Notes: generated by a model from the sequence alone, not told the origin. A stretch of DNA of 64,000 nucleotides from an uncultured Lachnospiraceae bacterium (GCA_947566645.1 CANOKL010000001.1:1-64000), one strand, 5' to 3'; positions 17,536 through 26,241 are shown, numbered from the stretch's first letter. Numbers and translations are program-made.

Positions 17536-18957
17536 ATGATGTTAGTAGATACAAAGGCGAGGATTGGAGTATTTTCAATAGCCCTGGGAGCCTATCTGCC
17601 CCAGTTTCCATCACTGGTGCCAGAATTTGAGGCACAGTACGATGCGTTTAAGAAAACAATACCAGATACCGTGGAGCTCGTGGACGGAGGCATGGTTACG
17701 ACAAAGGAGCTTGCCCAGGAAGCTGGTGATAAATTTCGCAGTGCGGATGTGGATCTCGTGATCCTGCAGCTTCTGACTTATGCAACATCCTATAACATGC
17801 TTCCGGCGGTCCGGGATCTGGATGTGCCGGTTGTGCTGGTGAATATTCAGAAGAAAAAGGCACCAGATTATGAGAATACAGATACTGCCACCTGGCTTGG
17901 GGAGCTGTATGCCTGCGGGGCTGTGGGTGAGATGGTAGCGGACCTTGAACGCGCCGGCAAGCGCCATGCGGTTATTACCGGTGTGGTCGAGGGCGGAGAT
18001 CCGGAAGTCCAGGCTGAGATCGAGAGCTGGTGCCGTGCCGCACAGGTGCGCCGCCGTTTCCGGGATACCAACCTGGCTCAGATCGGCCGTCCGTATCCGG
18101 GCATGATGGATCTGTATATTGACGAAACCAACCTCTATCACAGGATGTCCCTCTACACCAAGCAGTTTGACTGGGAGAAGATGTGGGCCATTGCCGACCA
18201 TATCACAGATGAGGATGCGATCCGCGCAAAGGCGCAGGATATCCTGGATACGTTTGACATTGAGGACGGCGGCACAATCGAAAAGGTATGGGAGATGGCA
18301 AAATACGTGGTTGCCTTTGAACAGTGGGTGAAAGAGGAGAAGATCGCATTCGTTGCCTCCCACTATGACGGATTCGCACAGGGCAAGGCCGGGGTATTGG
18401 ACAGCATGCTGATTCCTGCATTTTCCATGCTGATCAAGCAGGGAGTTGCCTGCGCAGTAGAAGGTGATATTAAGGTTGCCATGGCCATGAGCATCCTCAA
18501 GACCATATCCGGGACAGGACAGCTGTCTGAGATGTACTCCATTGACTTCAACGAGGACATCTGCATCATCGGCCACAGCGGTTCCGGTGACGCCGATATT
18601 TCCGCAAAGAAACCATCCATGAAGATTGTACCCGTATTCCACGGAAAAACAGGCGGCGGCTACCTGACCCAGTTCTATCCCCACCTTGGCCCCGTAACAT
18701 ATCTGGGCATTACACAGGACAAAGATGGAAACTTCAAGTTTGTTGTGGCTGAAGGCATCAACGAGGACGGCCCCATCTTCACCTTCGGCGATACGAACAT
18801 GCGGACAAGATTCAGCTGCGGGGCTAGAGAATTCTGCAACAGATGGAGCGAAGCCGGTCCAACCCACCATATGGCGGCTGCATCCGGCAGACATATTGAC
18901 ACGATTCTGAAGGTTGCGAAGATATTTGACGTACCGGTAGACATTGTCACCCGGTAG
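17536..18957 (+). CDS. L-fucose/L-arabinose isomerase family protein
   Basis: A 473-residue cytosolic protein resembling the COG2407 fucose/arabinose isomerase-like group. It has an N-terminal Rossmann-like part (RIGVFSIALGAYLPQFPSL, DVDLVILQLLTYATS), a central ASHYDGFAQ region and a C-terminal part with HSGSGDADIS and GPTHHMAAASGRH, rich in His/Glu/Asp that could bind a metal ion. It would isomerise an aldose to a ketose. Its position at the end of the rhamnose operon suggests L-rhamnose or a related 6-deoxyhexose as substrate, but it is not the classical RhaA family. AGAGGAGGAAAT precedes the ATG. Confidence 0.75.
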   Translation: MMLVDTKARIGVFSIALGAYLPQFPSLVPEFEAQYDAFKKTIPDTVELVDGGMVTTKELAQEAGDKFRSADVDLVILQLLTYATSYNMLPAVRDLDVPVVLVNIQKKKAPDYENTDTATWLGELYACGAVGEMVADLERAGKRHAVITGVVEGGDPEVQAEIESWCRAAQVRRRFRDTNLAQIGRPYPGMMDLYIDETNLYHRMSLYTKQFDWEKMWAIADHITDEDAIRAKAQDILDTFDIEDGGTIEKVWEMAKYVVAFEQWVKEEKIAFVASHYDGFAQGKAGVLDSMLIPAFSMLIKQGVACAVEGDIKVAMAMSILKTISGTGQLSEMYSIDFNEDICIIGHSGSGDADISAKKPSMKIVPVFHGKTGGGYLTQFYPHLGPVTYLGITQDKDGNFKFVVAEGINEDGPIFTFGDTNMRTRFSCGAREFCNRWSEAGPTHHMAAASGRHIDTILKVAKIFDVPVDIVTR

Positions 18958-18960
18958 AAA

Positions 18961-19010
18961 GTGAAGTCGGGGACGGGGTAAAATTAATTTTACCCCGTCC
19001 CCGATTTCAC
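18961..19010. repeat. Dispersed palindrome, copy 2
   Basis: A 50-bp palindrome with one mismatch, centre AAAATTAATTTT instead of the usual ATTTTTAAAAAT, flanked by the conserved GGGGACGGGG / CCCCGTCCCC. It fills the gap between the convergent isomerase and AraC genes and overlaps the TGA stop of the AraC gene. Confidence 0.95.
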
Positions 19011-19894
19011 CTCTGGTACTCTTTCGGCGTACATTTCATATATCTTTTGAAGATCTGCCCATAATATGCAGGACTTGAAAATCCAACCATGCCGGCCGTC
19101 TTCGTTACGCTTTCGCCAGCTCTTAGGAGAGGGAGGCTTTTCTGGATTCTCAGGAACATGATATACTCGAACAGTGTCATTCCCATATGTTTTTTGAAAA
19201 ACCGGCAGCATTCACTCTTGCAGATGTTTACATGCCGCGCCACGTCATCCAGGGCAATCTCCTGTTGGTAGTTTTCCTGTACATAAGAGATCATGTCCCG
19301 CAGACGCTCCAGGTGTCTCTGGGGCTTTTGTTCTTTTTCAGGCAGTGTATGAAAAAACTGATAGAAATCTTTCCATATCCGCATCAGCATCATATGCACT
19401 TCTAATTCATAATCCGGGGGCGGATTCTGGGATAGTGTGTAGATCTCCTGCATGATATGAAGCACATCCTGATGCCATCTTATGTCTTTTTCAAGCTTCA
19501 GGGAATGCCATGCATCATTGGAAGTGATGAAATCTACGTATTTTGTCTGCAGGATGCTGTTTTCATACCCGTACAGGAATCTTGGGTGAAAGGTGACGGA
19601 GAGGTAGGTGCATGCCTGACCTGAGATCATATATCCTGCATGGAGGGTATTGCTGTTCCCAAACATGCCTTCTCCTTCTGTCAGGATATACCTCTTATTA
19701 TTAACGTGATACTCAATCTGGCCGGACAGAACCCGGGTGAGTTCAATCTCAGGATGCCAGTGCCATAGAAATGCCCCCTGTTCGTACGCCTCGATTGCTT
19801 CTATATTGATGCCCACAGGAAAACCGTAATTGCCGTGTTCTTTTATCTCTTTCTGATTTCTGGTAATATTTATCTGCACTTTCCTGTTATCCAT
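19007..19894 (-). CDS. AraC family regulator with cupin sensor domain
   Basis: A 295-residue protein. The N-terminal 110 residues look like a sugar-sensing cupin (WHWHPEIELTRVLSGQIEYH, ILTEGEGMFGNSNTLHAG). The C-terminal 100 residues are a double HTH with IALDDVARHVNICKSECCRF and a second helix pair ending MVGFSSPAYYGQIFKRYMKC and TPKEYQ. It is divergent from galK, so it is the likely regulator of galKT; it could also act on the nearby rhamnose genes. Its stop codon lies in palindrome copy 2. Confidence 0.9.
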   Translation of the reverse strand: MDNRKVQINITRNQKEIKEHGNYGFPVGINIEAIEAYEQGAFLWHWHPEIELTRVLSGQIEYHVNNKRYILTEGEGMFGNSNTLHAGYMISGQACTYLSVTFHPRFLYGYENSILQTKYVDFITSNDAWHSLKLEKDIRWHQDVLHIMQEIYTLSQNPPPDYELEVHMMLMRIWKDFYQFFHTLPEKEQKPQRHLERLRDMISYVQENYQQEIALDDVARHVNICKSECCRFFKKHMGMTLFEYIMFLRIQKSLPLLRAGESVTKTAGMVGFSSPAYYGQIFKRYMKCTPKEYQR

Positions 19895-19930
19895 AACTCA
19901 ATATCCTTATAATTATGTGTAATATTCTTA

Positions 19931-20032
19931 TTGCTATTTCTTGATTTTCTCATTATCATTATAATTATAAATCAACAAACAGATTTCCGCAAGGGAAAAT
20001 ATGGTAACAGTGAAGGTATCTGAACTGTTACC
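19931..20032 (+). promoter_or_regulatory. galK promoter region with an inverted repeat
   Basis: A -35 TTGCTA (19931-19936) and a -10 TATCAT (19954-19959) are 17 bases apart; other AT-rich pairings are possible. Downstream, in the leader, GGTAACAGT (20003-20011) and ACTGTTACC (20024-20032) form a perfect 9-base inverted repeat, which may be an operator or an RNA hairpin. The divergent AraC regulator is the natural candidate binder. Confidence 0.45.
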
Positions 20033-20061
20033 AAATATGAAAAAGACAGGAGAATGGCAAA

Positions 20062-21231
20062 ATGTTAGAAAAGTTATTGCAGAAATTTAAAGAACTCTAC
20101 GGGGAAGATGGAGAACTGCGGACCTATTTTGCACCGGGCCGTGTGAATCTGATCGGCGAGCACACAGATTATAATGGCGGTCATGTATTTCCGTGCGCAC
20201 TGACACTTGGGACCTATGCAGTCGTAAGAAGCCGTGAGGACCGTGTCCTTCGTTTTTACTCTATGAATTTTGATTCCTTTGGCATTGTAGAGACAAGCCT
20301 TGATGAACTGGTTCCTGATAAGGCTGCTGCCTGGACTAATTATCCGAAGGGCGTGATCTGGGCATTTGAGAACCGGGGAATGAAGTTAGACCATGGCTTT
20401 GATATTGCCATTTACGGAGATATCCCCAACGGATCCGGCCTCTCTTCCTCAGCTTCACTGGAGGTACTTACCGGTGTAATCCTTAAGGACATCTATGGCT
20501 TTGCAGAGGCATCCATGATTGATATCGCACTGATCGGACAGGATGCGGAGAATAATTTTAATGGATGCAACTGCGGAATTATGGACCAGTTTGCAAGCGC
20601 CATGGGAAAGAAGGATCATGCGATCTTCCTGGATACGAATGATCTTCATTATGAATATGCCCCGGTAAAGCTTCCGGATGCCAGAATTGTAATCACGAAC
20701 AGCAAGGTAAAGCACAGCCTGGTTGACTCTGCCTACAATGACAGGAGAAATGAATGTGAGACGGCGCTTAAGGAGTTGCAGGCTGTCACAGACATCAAGT
20801 CTCTCGGTGAACTGACAGAGGAGCAGTTTGAGGAGTATAAGGATGCCATCAAGGATCCGGTAAGGCAGAAGCGGGCACACCATGCTGTATACGAGAATCA
20901 GAGAACCATCCGTGCGGTAGAGGCTCTGGAAAAGAATGACATTGCCCTGTTCGGGCAGCTGATGAATGCTTCCCACATTTCCTTAAGAGACGATTATGAA
21001 GTATCCTGTGAGGAAATTGATATTCTTGTGGAGCTTGCGTGGAAGACAGAGGGCGTGATCGGATCCCGCATTACAGGCGGCGGCTTCGGCGGGTGTACAG
21101 TCAGCATCGTAAAAAATGATGCTGTGGATACCTTTATACAGGAAATCGGAAAGGCATATCTTGACAAGGTGGGCCATGAGGCTGAATTCTACGTTGTAGA
21201 TATCGGCGACGGCGCGCGGAGACTGGGTTAA
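20062..21231 (+). CDS. galK: Galactokinase
   Basis: A 389-residue GHMP kinase that phosphorylates D-galactose at C1 with ATP, the first step of the Leloir pathway. The galactokinase signature GRVNLIGEHTDYNGG is at residues 26-40. The ATP-binding motif is GSGLSSSASLEV near 124-135. The C-terminal motif GGGFGGCTVSIV is near 336-347. Length and order are normal for the family. GACAGGAGAATGGCAAA precedes the ATG. It is followed 14 bases later by galT in one operon. Confidence 0.97.
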   Translation: MLEKLLQKFKELYGEDGELRTYFAPGRVNLIGEHTDYNGGHVFPCALTLGTYAVVRSREDRVLRFYSMNFDSFGIVETSLDELVPDKAAAWTNYPKGVIWAFENRGMKLDHGFDIAIYGDIPNGSGLSSSASLEVLTGVILKDIYGFAEASMIDIALIGQDAENNFNGCNCGIMDQFASAMGKKDHAIFLDTNDLHYEYAPVKLPDARIVITNSKVKHSLVDSAYNDRRNECETALKELQAVTDIKSLGELTEEQFEEYKDAIKDPVRQKRAHHAVYENQRTIRAVEALEKNDIALFGQLMNASHISLRDDYEVSCEEIDILVELAWKTEGVIGSRITGGGFGGCTVSIVKNDAVDTFIQEIGKAYLDKVGHEAEFYVVDIGDGARRLG

Positions 21232-21245
21232 GAGGAGGTAAGGAT

Positions 21246-22757
21246 ATGTTATATGAAAATATTAAAAAACTGGTAGAATATGGTATCCAGACAGGGCTCA
21301 CACCGGAATCTGAGCGTATTTACACAACGAATCTTCTTCTTGAAATCTTTCATGAGGATAACTATGAGGACACAGATCCTGATACTTCTTCCGTAACAGA
21401 AGAGCTGGAGGCGATCCTGAAAGATCTCCTGGATGAAGCTGTCAGGCGCGGGCTTATTACGGACAGCATCGTATACCGCGACTTATTTGACACAAAGCTT
21501 ATGAACTGCCTGCTTCCCCGCCCGGCACAGGTTCACGAAGAATTTAACAGACAGTACGAAAAATCACCGGAGGACGCCACCCGCTATTATTACAAATTCA
21601 GCCAGGACAGCGACTATATCCGCCGCTATCGTGTAAAAAAGGATATGAAATGGAAGGTTGCGTCCCCATACGGAGAAATTGACATCACGGTGAACCTCTC
21701 CAAGCCGGAAAAGGATCCCAAAGCCATTGCCGCCGCAAAAAATGCAAAGGCAGGAAGCTATCCGAAGTGCCAGCTCTGTATGGAAAATGAAGGCTATGCC
21801 GGACGTGCAGACCACCCGGCAAGAGAGAACCACCGCATTATCCCCATCACAATTAATGACAGCGCATGGGGCTTCCAGTATTCACCGTATGTATACTATA
21901 ATGAGCACTGCATTGTATTCAACGGACAGCATACGCCCATGAAAATCGACCGGGCAGCATTTACGAAGCTGTTTGACTTTGTAAAACTGTTCCCGCACTA
22001 CTTCCTGGGCTCCAATGCAGACCTTCCGATTGTGGGAGGCTCCATCCTGAGCCACGACCATTTCCAGGGAGGACACTATACCTTCGCCATGGCAAAGGCC
22101 CCGATTGAGAAGACCGTAACCATTCCGGGATACGAGGATGTGGAGGCAGGCATCGTAAAATGGCCCCTTTCCGTACTCCGTATCCGTCACAAAGATGAAA
22201 AACGGCTGATCGACCTGGCAGAGCATGTACTGAACCAATGGCGGACTTACACCGATGAGGAGGCCTTCATCTTTGCAGAGACAGACGGCGAACCCCACAA
22301 CACCATCACACCAATTGCAAGAAAAACCGGCGATACTTACGAACTGGATCTGACACTGCGCAACAACATTACCACAGAAGAACATCCCCTGGGCGTATAC
22401 CACCCCCATGCACAGTATCACCACATCAAAAAAGAAAACATAGGCCTGATCGAGGTTATGGGACTTGCCGTACTCCCGTCAAGACTAAAAAAAGAGCTTG
22501 AACTTCTGGGAGAATATATCGTTGAGAAGAAGGACATCAGAAGCAATGCAGACATCGAAAAACATGCTGACTGGGTAGAGCAGTTCCTTCCAGAATATGA
22601 CAACATCACAAAAGAAAACATCATGGAAATCCTGAAAAAAGAAGTCGGGGATGTATTCGTCCACGTACTCGAAGACGCAGGGGTGTATAAGTGCACACCA
22701 GAAGGGCGGGAAGCATTCATGAGGTTCATTCAAAAGTTGGGGACGGGGCATTTTTAA
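21246..22757 (+). CDS. galT: UDP-glucose--hexose-1-phosphate uridylyltransferase (Firmicute type)
   Basis: A 503-residue class II GalT, which exchanges UMP between UDP-glucose and galactose-1-phosphate. The catalytic region is GGSILSHDHFQGGHYTFAM, and YPKCQLCMENEGYAGR near 170 resembles the family's metal-site segment. GAGGAGGTAAGGAT precedes the ATG. The last residues (about K-L-G-T-G-H-F) are encoded by palindrome copy 3, whose central TTTTTAA gives the stop codon, so the native C-terminus has been altered slightly by the repeat. No galE lies in this operon. Confidence 0.96.
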   Translation: MLYENIKKLVEYGIQTGLTPESERIYTTNLLLEIFHEDNYEDTDPDTSSVTEELEAILKDLLDEAVRRGLITDSIVYRDLFDTKLMNCLLPRPAQVHEEFNRQYEKSPEDATRYYYKFSQDSDYIRRYRVKKDMKWKVASPYGEIDITVNLSKPEKDPKAIAAAKNAKAGSYPKCQLCMENEGYAGRADHPARENHRIIPITINDSAWGFQYSPYVYYNEHCIVFNGQHTPMKIDRAAFTKLFDFVKLFPHYFLGSNADLPIVGGSILSHDHFQGGHYTFAMAKAPIEKTVTIPGYEDVEAGIVKWPLSVLRIRHKDEKRLIDLAEHVLNQWRTYTDEEAFIFAETDGEPHNTITPIARKTGDTYELDLTLRNNITTEEHPLGVYHPHAQYHHIKKENIGLIEVMGLAVLPSRLKKELELLGEYIVEKKDIRSNADIEKHADWVEQFLPEYDNITKENIMEILKKEVGDVFVHVLEDAGVYKCTPEGREAFMRFIQKLGTGHF

Positions 22758-22799
22758 AAATGCCCCGTCCCAAATTGAAAATGCCCTGTCCCCAATTGG
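22737..22799. repeat. Dispersed palindrome, copy 3, with an extra half-arm
   Basis: The core (22737-22774) has arms TTGGGGACGGGGCATTTTT and its complement with one mismatch. A further half-arm (22775-22799), AAAATGCCCTGTCCCCAA, lies on the right. Read on the minus strand, half-arm plus core has the same order as copy 5. It lies between the convergent galT and lipoprotein genes. Confidence 0.93.
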
Positions 22800-22803
22800 C
22801 TGA

Positions 22804-23892
22804 TTAAGGTATTGGCAGGATTTCACGCGCCAGTCTTGTGATTTCGGCCCCGTCCTGCCCGGCGTTCATCAGGGAGGTGGAGTTAAGCTGTATGGTTACA
22901 ACGGTTTCTTTTCCGTAAGTGGGTGTGGCCGCGTACTTTTCTAACAGTTCTACCAGCGCCTGGTTCACGTCGTCCTCGCTGTCGTATGTACCCTTTTTCC
23001 ATTCGGAAAGCAGGTCTTTCAGGCTCTTGTTTGGCGTTACGGTTACGTCAACCGTGTAATTATAGACCCCATCTTCTTTTCTGGGGATTCCGACGGAATA
23101 CTTACACTGCTTTAGCAGTTCCTTCATTGCGGCGGTATAGCGTTTCTGATGATCGGAGGACAGGTCTGCGGCGGGAAGAAATGCTTCGCTGTCGTACCAT
23201 GCGAGGGCTTCTGCTTCTGTCTGCTTTGTATGCAAGGCAAATCTTGTTACGTCTCCTTTAAAGGACGCGTCCAGGTAGGCGGTTAGAAAATCCCGGGCAT
23301 CCAGCAGCTCACAGATTCTGTCATAGGGCGCCATGTATGTGTCGATTGCCCGTGACAGGAGTTTCTCCAGATCCGCTTCCCTGACCTGGAAACCGTCTTC
23401 CGTTTTCTTTACGGTGAGAATCGTATAGGTCTTTTTTGTGAAGCTGGGTGATTCCTTAAGCGCTTCTTTTGACTTTTCAAGAAGAGAACTGGTTTCTGCA
23501 TTCAGATCAGAGGATGCCAGGGAAGATACAAAGGCTTCGCTTACATCCATGGTCGTGGATGAAATGTCTACTGGCGTATAGTGCACCTGCACAGTGAACT
23601 CATCTTTTCCATTTCTTTTTGCCTCTGATACCTGAAACTTGACAGTCTGAAGTGCTTCCTGTAAAAATGTGAGATAGGTGTCTTTTAATTCTTCGGGGAA
23701 TTTGAGAGTATATTTGCGATCACTTTCCTGGATGCCTTTTTCGAGAAGAAAAGCTAGTTTTTCAGAATCTTTTTCTTTTATAGACGTAATCTGTTCTCCG
23801 AGACACTTGCCGGCGGAGTCTTTATCCTTGCATCCTGTCATGAGAAAAACCAGGAAAAGTATAAGCGGCAGTAAAAATCTTCTTTTCGTCAT
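22804..23892 (-). CDS. Uncharacterised secreted lipoprotein
   Basis: A 362-residue protein from ATG 23892, chosen because GGAGGAATTGGCC precedes it. Signal peptide KRRFLLPLILFLVFL ends at the lipobox M-T-G-C, so the mature protein is attached to the outer face of the membrane. The rest is rich in K/E/D and appears to contain two related alpha/beta halves, each with a segment such as VQVHYTPVDIS or VDVTVTPNKSL. I do not recognise an enzyme motif. It is transcribed alone between galT and the divergent purine operon. Confidence 0.75.
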   Translation of the reverse strand: MTKRRFLLPLILFLVFLMTGCKDKDSAGKCLGEQITSIKEKDSEKLAFLLEKGIQESDRKYTLKFPEELKDTYLTFLQEALQTVKFQVSEAKRNGKDEFTVQVHYTPVDISSTTMDVSEAFVSSLASSDLNAETSSLLEKSKEALKESPSFTKKTYTILTVKKTEDGFQVREADLEKLLSRAIDTYMAPYDRICELLDARDFLTAYLDASFKGDVTRFALHTKQTEAEALAWYDSEAFLPAADLSSDHQKRYTAAMKELLKQCKYSVGIPRKEDGVYNYTVDVTVTPNKSLKDLLSEWKKGTYDSEDDVNQALVELLEKYAATPTYGKETVVTIQLNSTSLMNAGQDGAEITRLAREILPIP

Positions 23893-23945
23893 GGCCAATT
23901 CCTCCATAGGTTTTAATAATACCTATATCTTATCATAAAAACCAC

Positions 23946-23974
23946 TGGAAAAACAGATTCATTTTATATATAAT
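23946..23974 (+). promoter_or_regulatory. Promoter of the purine gene pair
   Basis: The -10 TATAAT (23969-23974) is 17 bases from a weak -35 TGGAAA (23946-23951). Transcription would begin near 23981, directly at the start of the structured leader described separately. Confidence 0.6.
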
Positions 23975-23980
23975 AGAAAT

Positions 23981-24100
23981 GAATGAAGTGCTCGTTACAA
24001 TTCACGGGGGCATGTACCCTGCTGCACGGCATCCGAGCTGATGAAGCAGTGGTTTTCAGCATCCGGCTCCCTCGCTAAAGTGCACTTACAATACATCAAA
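23981..24100 (+). ncRNA. Candidate structured leader RNA (possible cis-regulator) of purO-purH
   Basis: The leader between the promoter and the purO ribosome binding site can fold into nested helices: AAGTGC/GCACTT (23986-23991 with 24082-24087), then GGGGGC/GCTCCC (24006-24011 with 24066-24071), with internal options CTGCT/AGCAG and GCTGA/TCAGC. The GC-rich, gene-free 130-base leader before a purine and folate-using gene pair suggests a riboswitch or attenuator. It does not match the purine, ZTP, THF or ykkC consensus sequences as I remember them, and the helices are short, so this is tentative. Confidence 0.35.
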
Positions 24101-24113
24101 AGGAGAAATATGT

Positions 24114-24827
24114 ATGGAAATGTTGAATCTTGAGAAGGAACTTAAGGAGAATGCTTATCCGGGCCGCGGTATTATTATAGGTAAGAGTGCGGACGGGACA
24201 AAGGCTGTTACCGCTTATTTTATTATGGGAAGAAGCGAGAACAGCAGGAACCGTATTTTTGTGGAAGAGGGAGAAGGAATCCGCACACAGGCATTTGACC
24301 CGGCGAAGCTTTCTGATCCCAGCCTCATCATCTATGCGCCTGTGCGCGTGCTTGGCAATAAGACGATTGTAACGAATGGAGACCAGACAGATACGATCTA
24401 TGAAGGAATGGATAAGCAGCTGACCTTCGAGCAGTCCTTAAGAAGCAGGGAATTCGAGCCTGACGGACCAAACTATACGCCGAGGATTTCAGGAATCATG
24501 CATATTGAAAATGGAACCTATAATTATGCCATGTCTATCCTGAAAAGCAGTAATGGCAATCCGGAAAGCTGTAATCGTTATACCTTTGCATACGAGAATC
24601 CTGCAGCAGGAGAAGGACATTTCATCCATACGTACAGATGTGACGGGAACCCGCTTCCAAGCTTTGAAGGAGAGCCGAAGCTGGTGGAGATCCCGGATGA
24701 TATAGAAGCTTTTACAGAGCTTTTGTGGAACAGTCTGAATGAGGATAACAAGGTTTCCCTGTTCGTGCGCTATATTAATATTGCAGACGGAACCTACGAG
24801 ACGAAGATTGTGAATAAAAACAAATAA
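24114..24827 (+). CDS. purO: IMP cyclohydrolase, stand-alone PurO-type
   Basis: A 237-residue protein of the IMP_cyclohyd (PF07826) family, closing the ring of FAICAR to IMP in the last step of purine synthesis. It starts with a typical AYPGRGIIIGKSADG block and has the family stretches AYFIMGRSENSRNR, LIIYAPVRVLG and SNGNPESCNRYTF. This archaeal-like form replaces the N-terminal half of bifunctional PurH. AAAAGGAG precedes ATG 24114. The AICAR transformylase gene follows 81 bases later, so the pair together supplies both PurH activities. Confidence 0.88.
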   Translation: MEMLNLEKELKENAYPGRGIIIGKSADGTKAVTAYFIMGRSENSRNRIFVEEGEGIRTQAFDPAKLSDPSLIIYAPVRVLGNKTIVTNGDQTDTIYEGMDKQLTFEQSLRSREFEPDGPNYTPRISGIMHIENGTYNYAMSILKSSNGNPESCNRYTFAYENPAAGEGHFIHTYRCDGNPLPSFEGEPKLVEIPDDIEAFTELLWNSLNEDNKVSLFVRYINIADGTYETKIVNKNK

Positions 24828-24908
24828 AATGATGCAAGTATTAAAAGTTCATGTATTTCATGCCCGCATGAAAAGACATGGCTAAAATATAGTGAGGAGG
24901 AATCTTTA

Positions 24909-26087
24909 ATGAAAGAGTTAGAATTAAAATATGGCTGTAACCCAAATCAGAAGCCGTCAAAGATCTACATGGCGGACGGAAGCGACCTGCCCATTGAGGT
25001 GCTGAATGGAAAACCAGGGTATATTAATTTCCTGGACGCATTTAACGGATGGCAGCTTGTAAGTGAGCTTAAGAAAGCAACCGGGCTTCCGGCGGCAACA
25101 TCCTTTAAGCATGTGTCCCCGGCAGGTGCGGCAGTGGGACTTCCCTTAAGTGAGACACTGGCGAAGATCTACTGGGTGGATGATCTCGGGGAGCTGTCAC
25201 CCCTTGCGTGTGCCTATGCAAGGGCAAGAGGAGCTGACCGTATGTCCTCTTTCGGAGACTTTATCTCCCTTTCGGATGAGTGTGACGCAGATACGGCGCG
25301 CCTGATTAAAAGAGAGGTTTCTGACGGCGTGATCGCGCCAGGCTATACAGAGGAGGCGTTGGAGATTCTGAAGCAGAAGAAAAAGGGCGGCTATAATGTA
25401 ATTCAGATCAATCCAGACTATAAGCCGGAAGCGCTGGAGCATAAGGATGTATTTGGCATTACCTTTGAACAGGGAAGAAATGAGCTGAATATCAATGAGG
25501 AATTTTTTGCAAATATTGTAACAGACAACAAGGAGCTTACAGAGCAGGCAAAGATTGACCTGGCCATCTCCATGATTACGTTAAAATATACACAGTCTAA
25601 TTCGGTATGTTACGTAAAGGACGGACAGGCAATTGGCATCGGTGCGGGGCAGCAGTCCAGAATCCACTGTACACGGCTTGCCGGACAGAAGGCAGATAAC
25701 TGGTGGTTAAGACAATCTCCGCAGGTAATGAACCTTCCATTTGTAGATTCCATCCGCCGTGCAGACCGGGATAATGCCATTGACCTGTACATCGGCGAGG
25801 ACTATATGGATGTGCTTGCTGACGGCGCATGGCAGAATATCTTTAAGGAGAAGCCGGAGGTATTTACAAGAGAGGCAAAGAGAGAGTGGCTTGACAAGAT
25901 GAGCGACGTGGCTCTTGGTTCAGATGCCTTCTTCCCCTTTGGAGACAATATTGAGCGAGCGCACAGGAGCGGAGTCAAATACGTGGCACAGCCGGGCGGA
26001 TCCGTAAGAGATGACAATGTAATTGCAGCGTGCAATAAATACGGCATGGTTATGTCATTTACAGGACTGCGGTTGTTCCATCATTAG
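24909..26087 (+). CDS. purH: AICAR formyltransferase, stand-alone
   Basis: A 392-residue protein corresponding to the AICARFT domain alone. It transfers a formyl group from 10-formyl-tetrahydrofolate to AICAR. Typical blocks are KYGCNPNQKPSKIY, ATSFKHVSPAGAAVG, NSVCYVKDGQAIGIGAGQQS and the C-terminal SDAFFPFGDNIERA with QPGGSVRDDNVIAACN. It lacks the MGS-like cyclohydrolase domain of bifunctional PurH, whose job is done by the neighbouring purO. GAGGAGGAATCTTTA precedes the ATG. Confidence 0.93.
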   Translation: MKELELKYGCNPNQKPSKIYMADGSDLPIEVLNGKPGYINFLDAFNGWQLVSELKKATGLPAATSFKHVSPAGAAVGLPLSETLAKIYWVDDLGELSPLACAYARARGADRMSSFGDFISLSDECDADTARLIKREVSDGVIAPGYTEEALEILKQKKKGGYNVIQINPDYKPEALEHKDVFGITFEQGRNELNINEEFFANIVTDNKELTEQAKIDLAISMITLKYTQSNSVCYVKDGQAIGIGAGQQSRIHCTRLAGQKADNWWLRQSPQVMNLPFVDSIRRADRDNAIDLYIGEDYMDVLADGAWQNIFKEKPEVFTREAKREWLDKMSDVALGSDAFFPFGDNIERAHRSGVKYVAQPGGSVRDDNVIAACNKYGMVMSFTGLRLFHH

Positions 26088-26092
26088 AGTAG

Positions 26093-26200
26093 AGTTTATC
26101 CTGGCAGGAATGTAGTTACTTCATTTCTGAGGAGCTCCCAGAAGATGCAGAATATATGGAACATTCTCCTGACAAGAACCAGTTTGTTCAGAAGAAGTAA
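26093..26200 (+). pseudogene. Short orphan coding remnant downstream of purH
   Basis: Thirty-five codons between in-frame stops read SLSWQECSYFISEELPEDAE and continue to VQKK-stop. The composition looks protein-like, but there is no start codon or ribosome binding site. It may be the tail of a lost gene; I do not recognise it. Confidence 0.25.
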
Positions 26201-26241
26201 TCTGCAGAGGGAAAATGATACTGGAAGTGGTTGCATGAGAA

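Noticed and set aside
17611..18894. A 427-codon open frame on the minus strand
   Set aside because: It lies wholly opposite the isomerase gene, lacks a ribosome binding site and has Cys/His-rich composition typical of a shadow of a GC-rich coding strand.
23981..24100. Hammerhead ribozyme (a CTGATGA sequence at 24048-24054 region was noticed)
   Set aside because: The conserved GAA box and stem III/cleavage site could not be found at the required positions.
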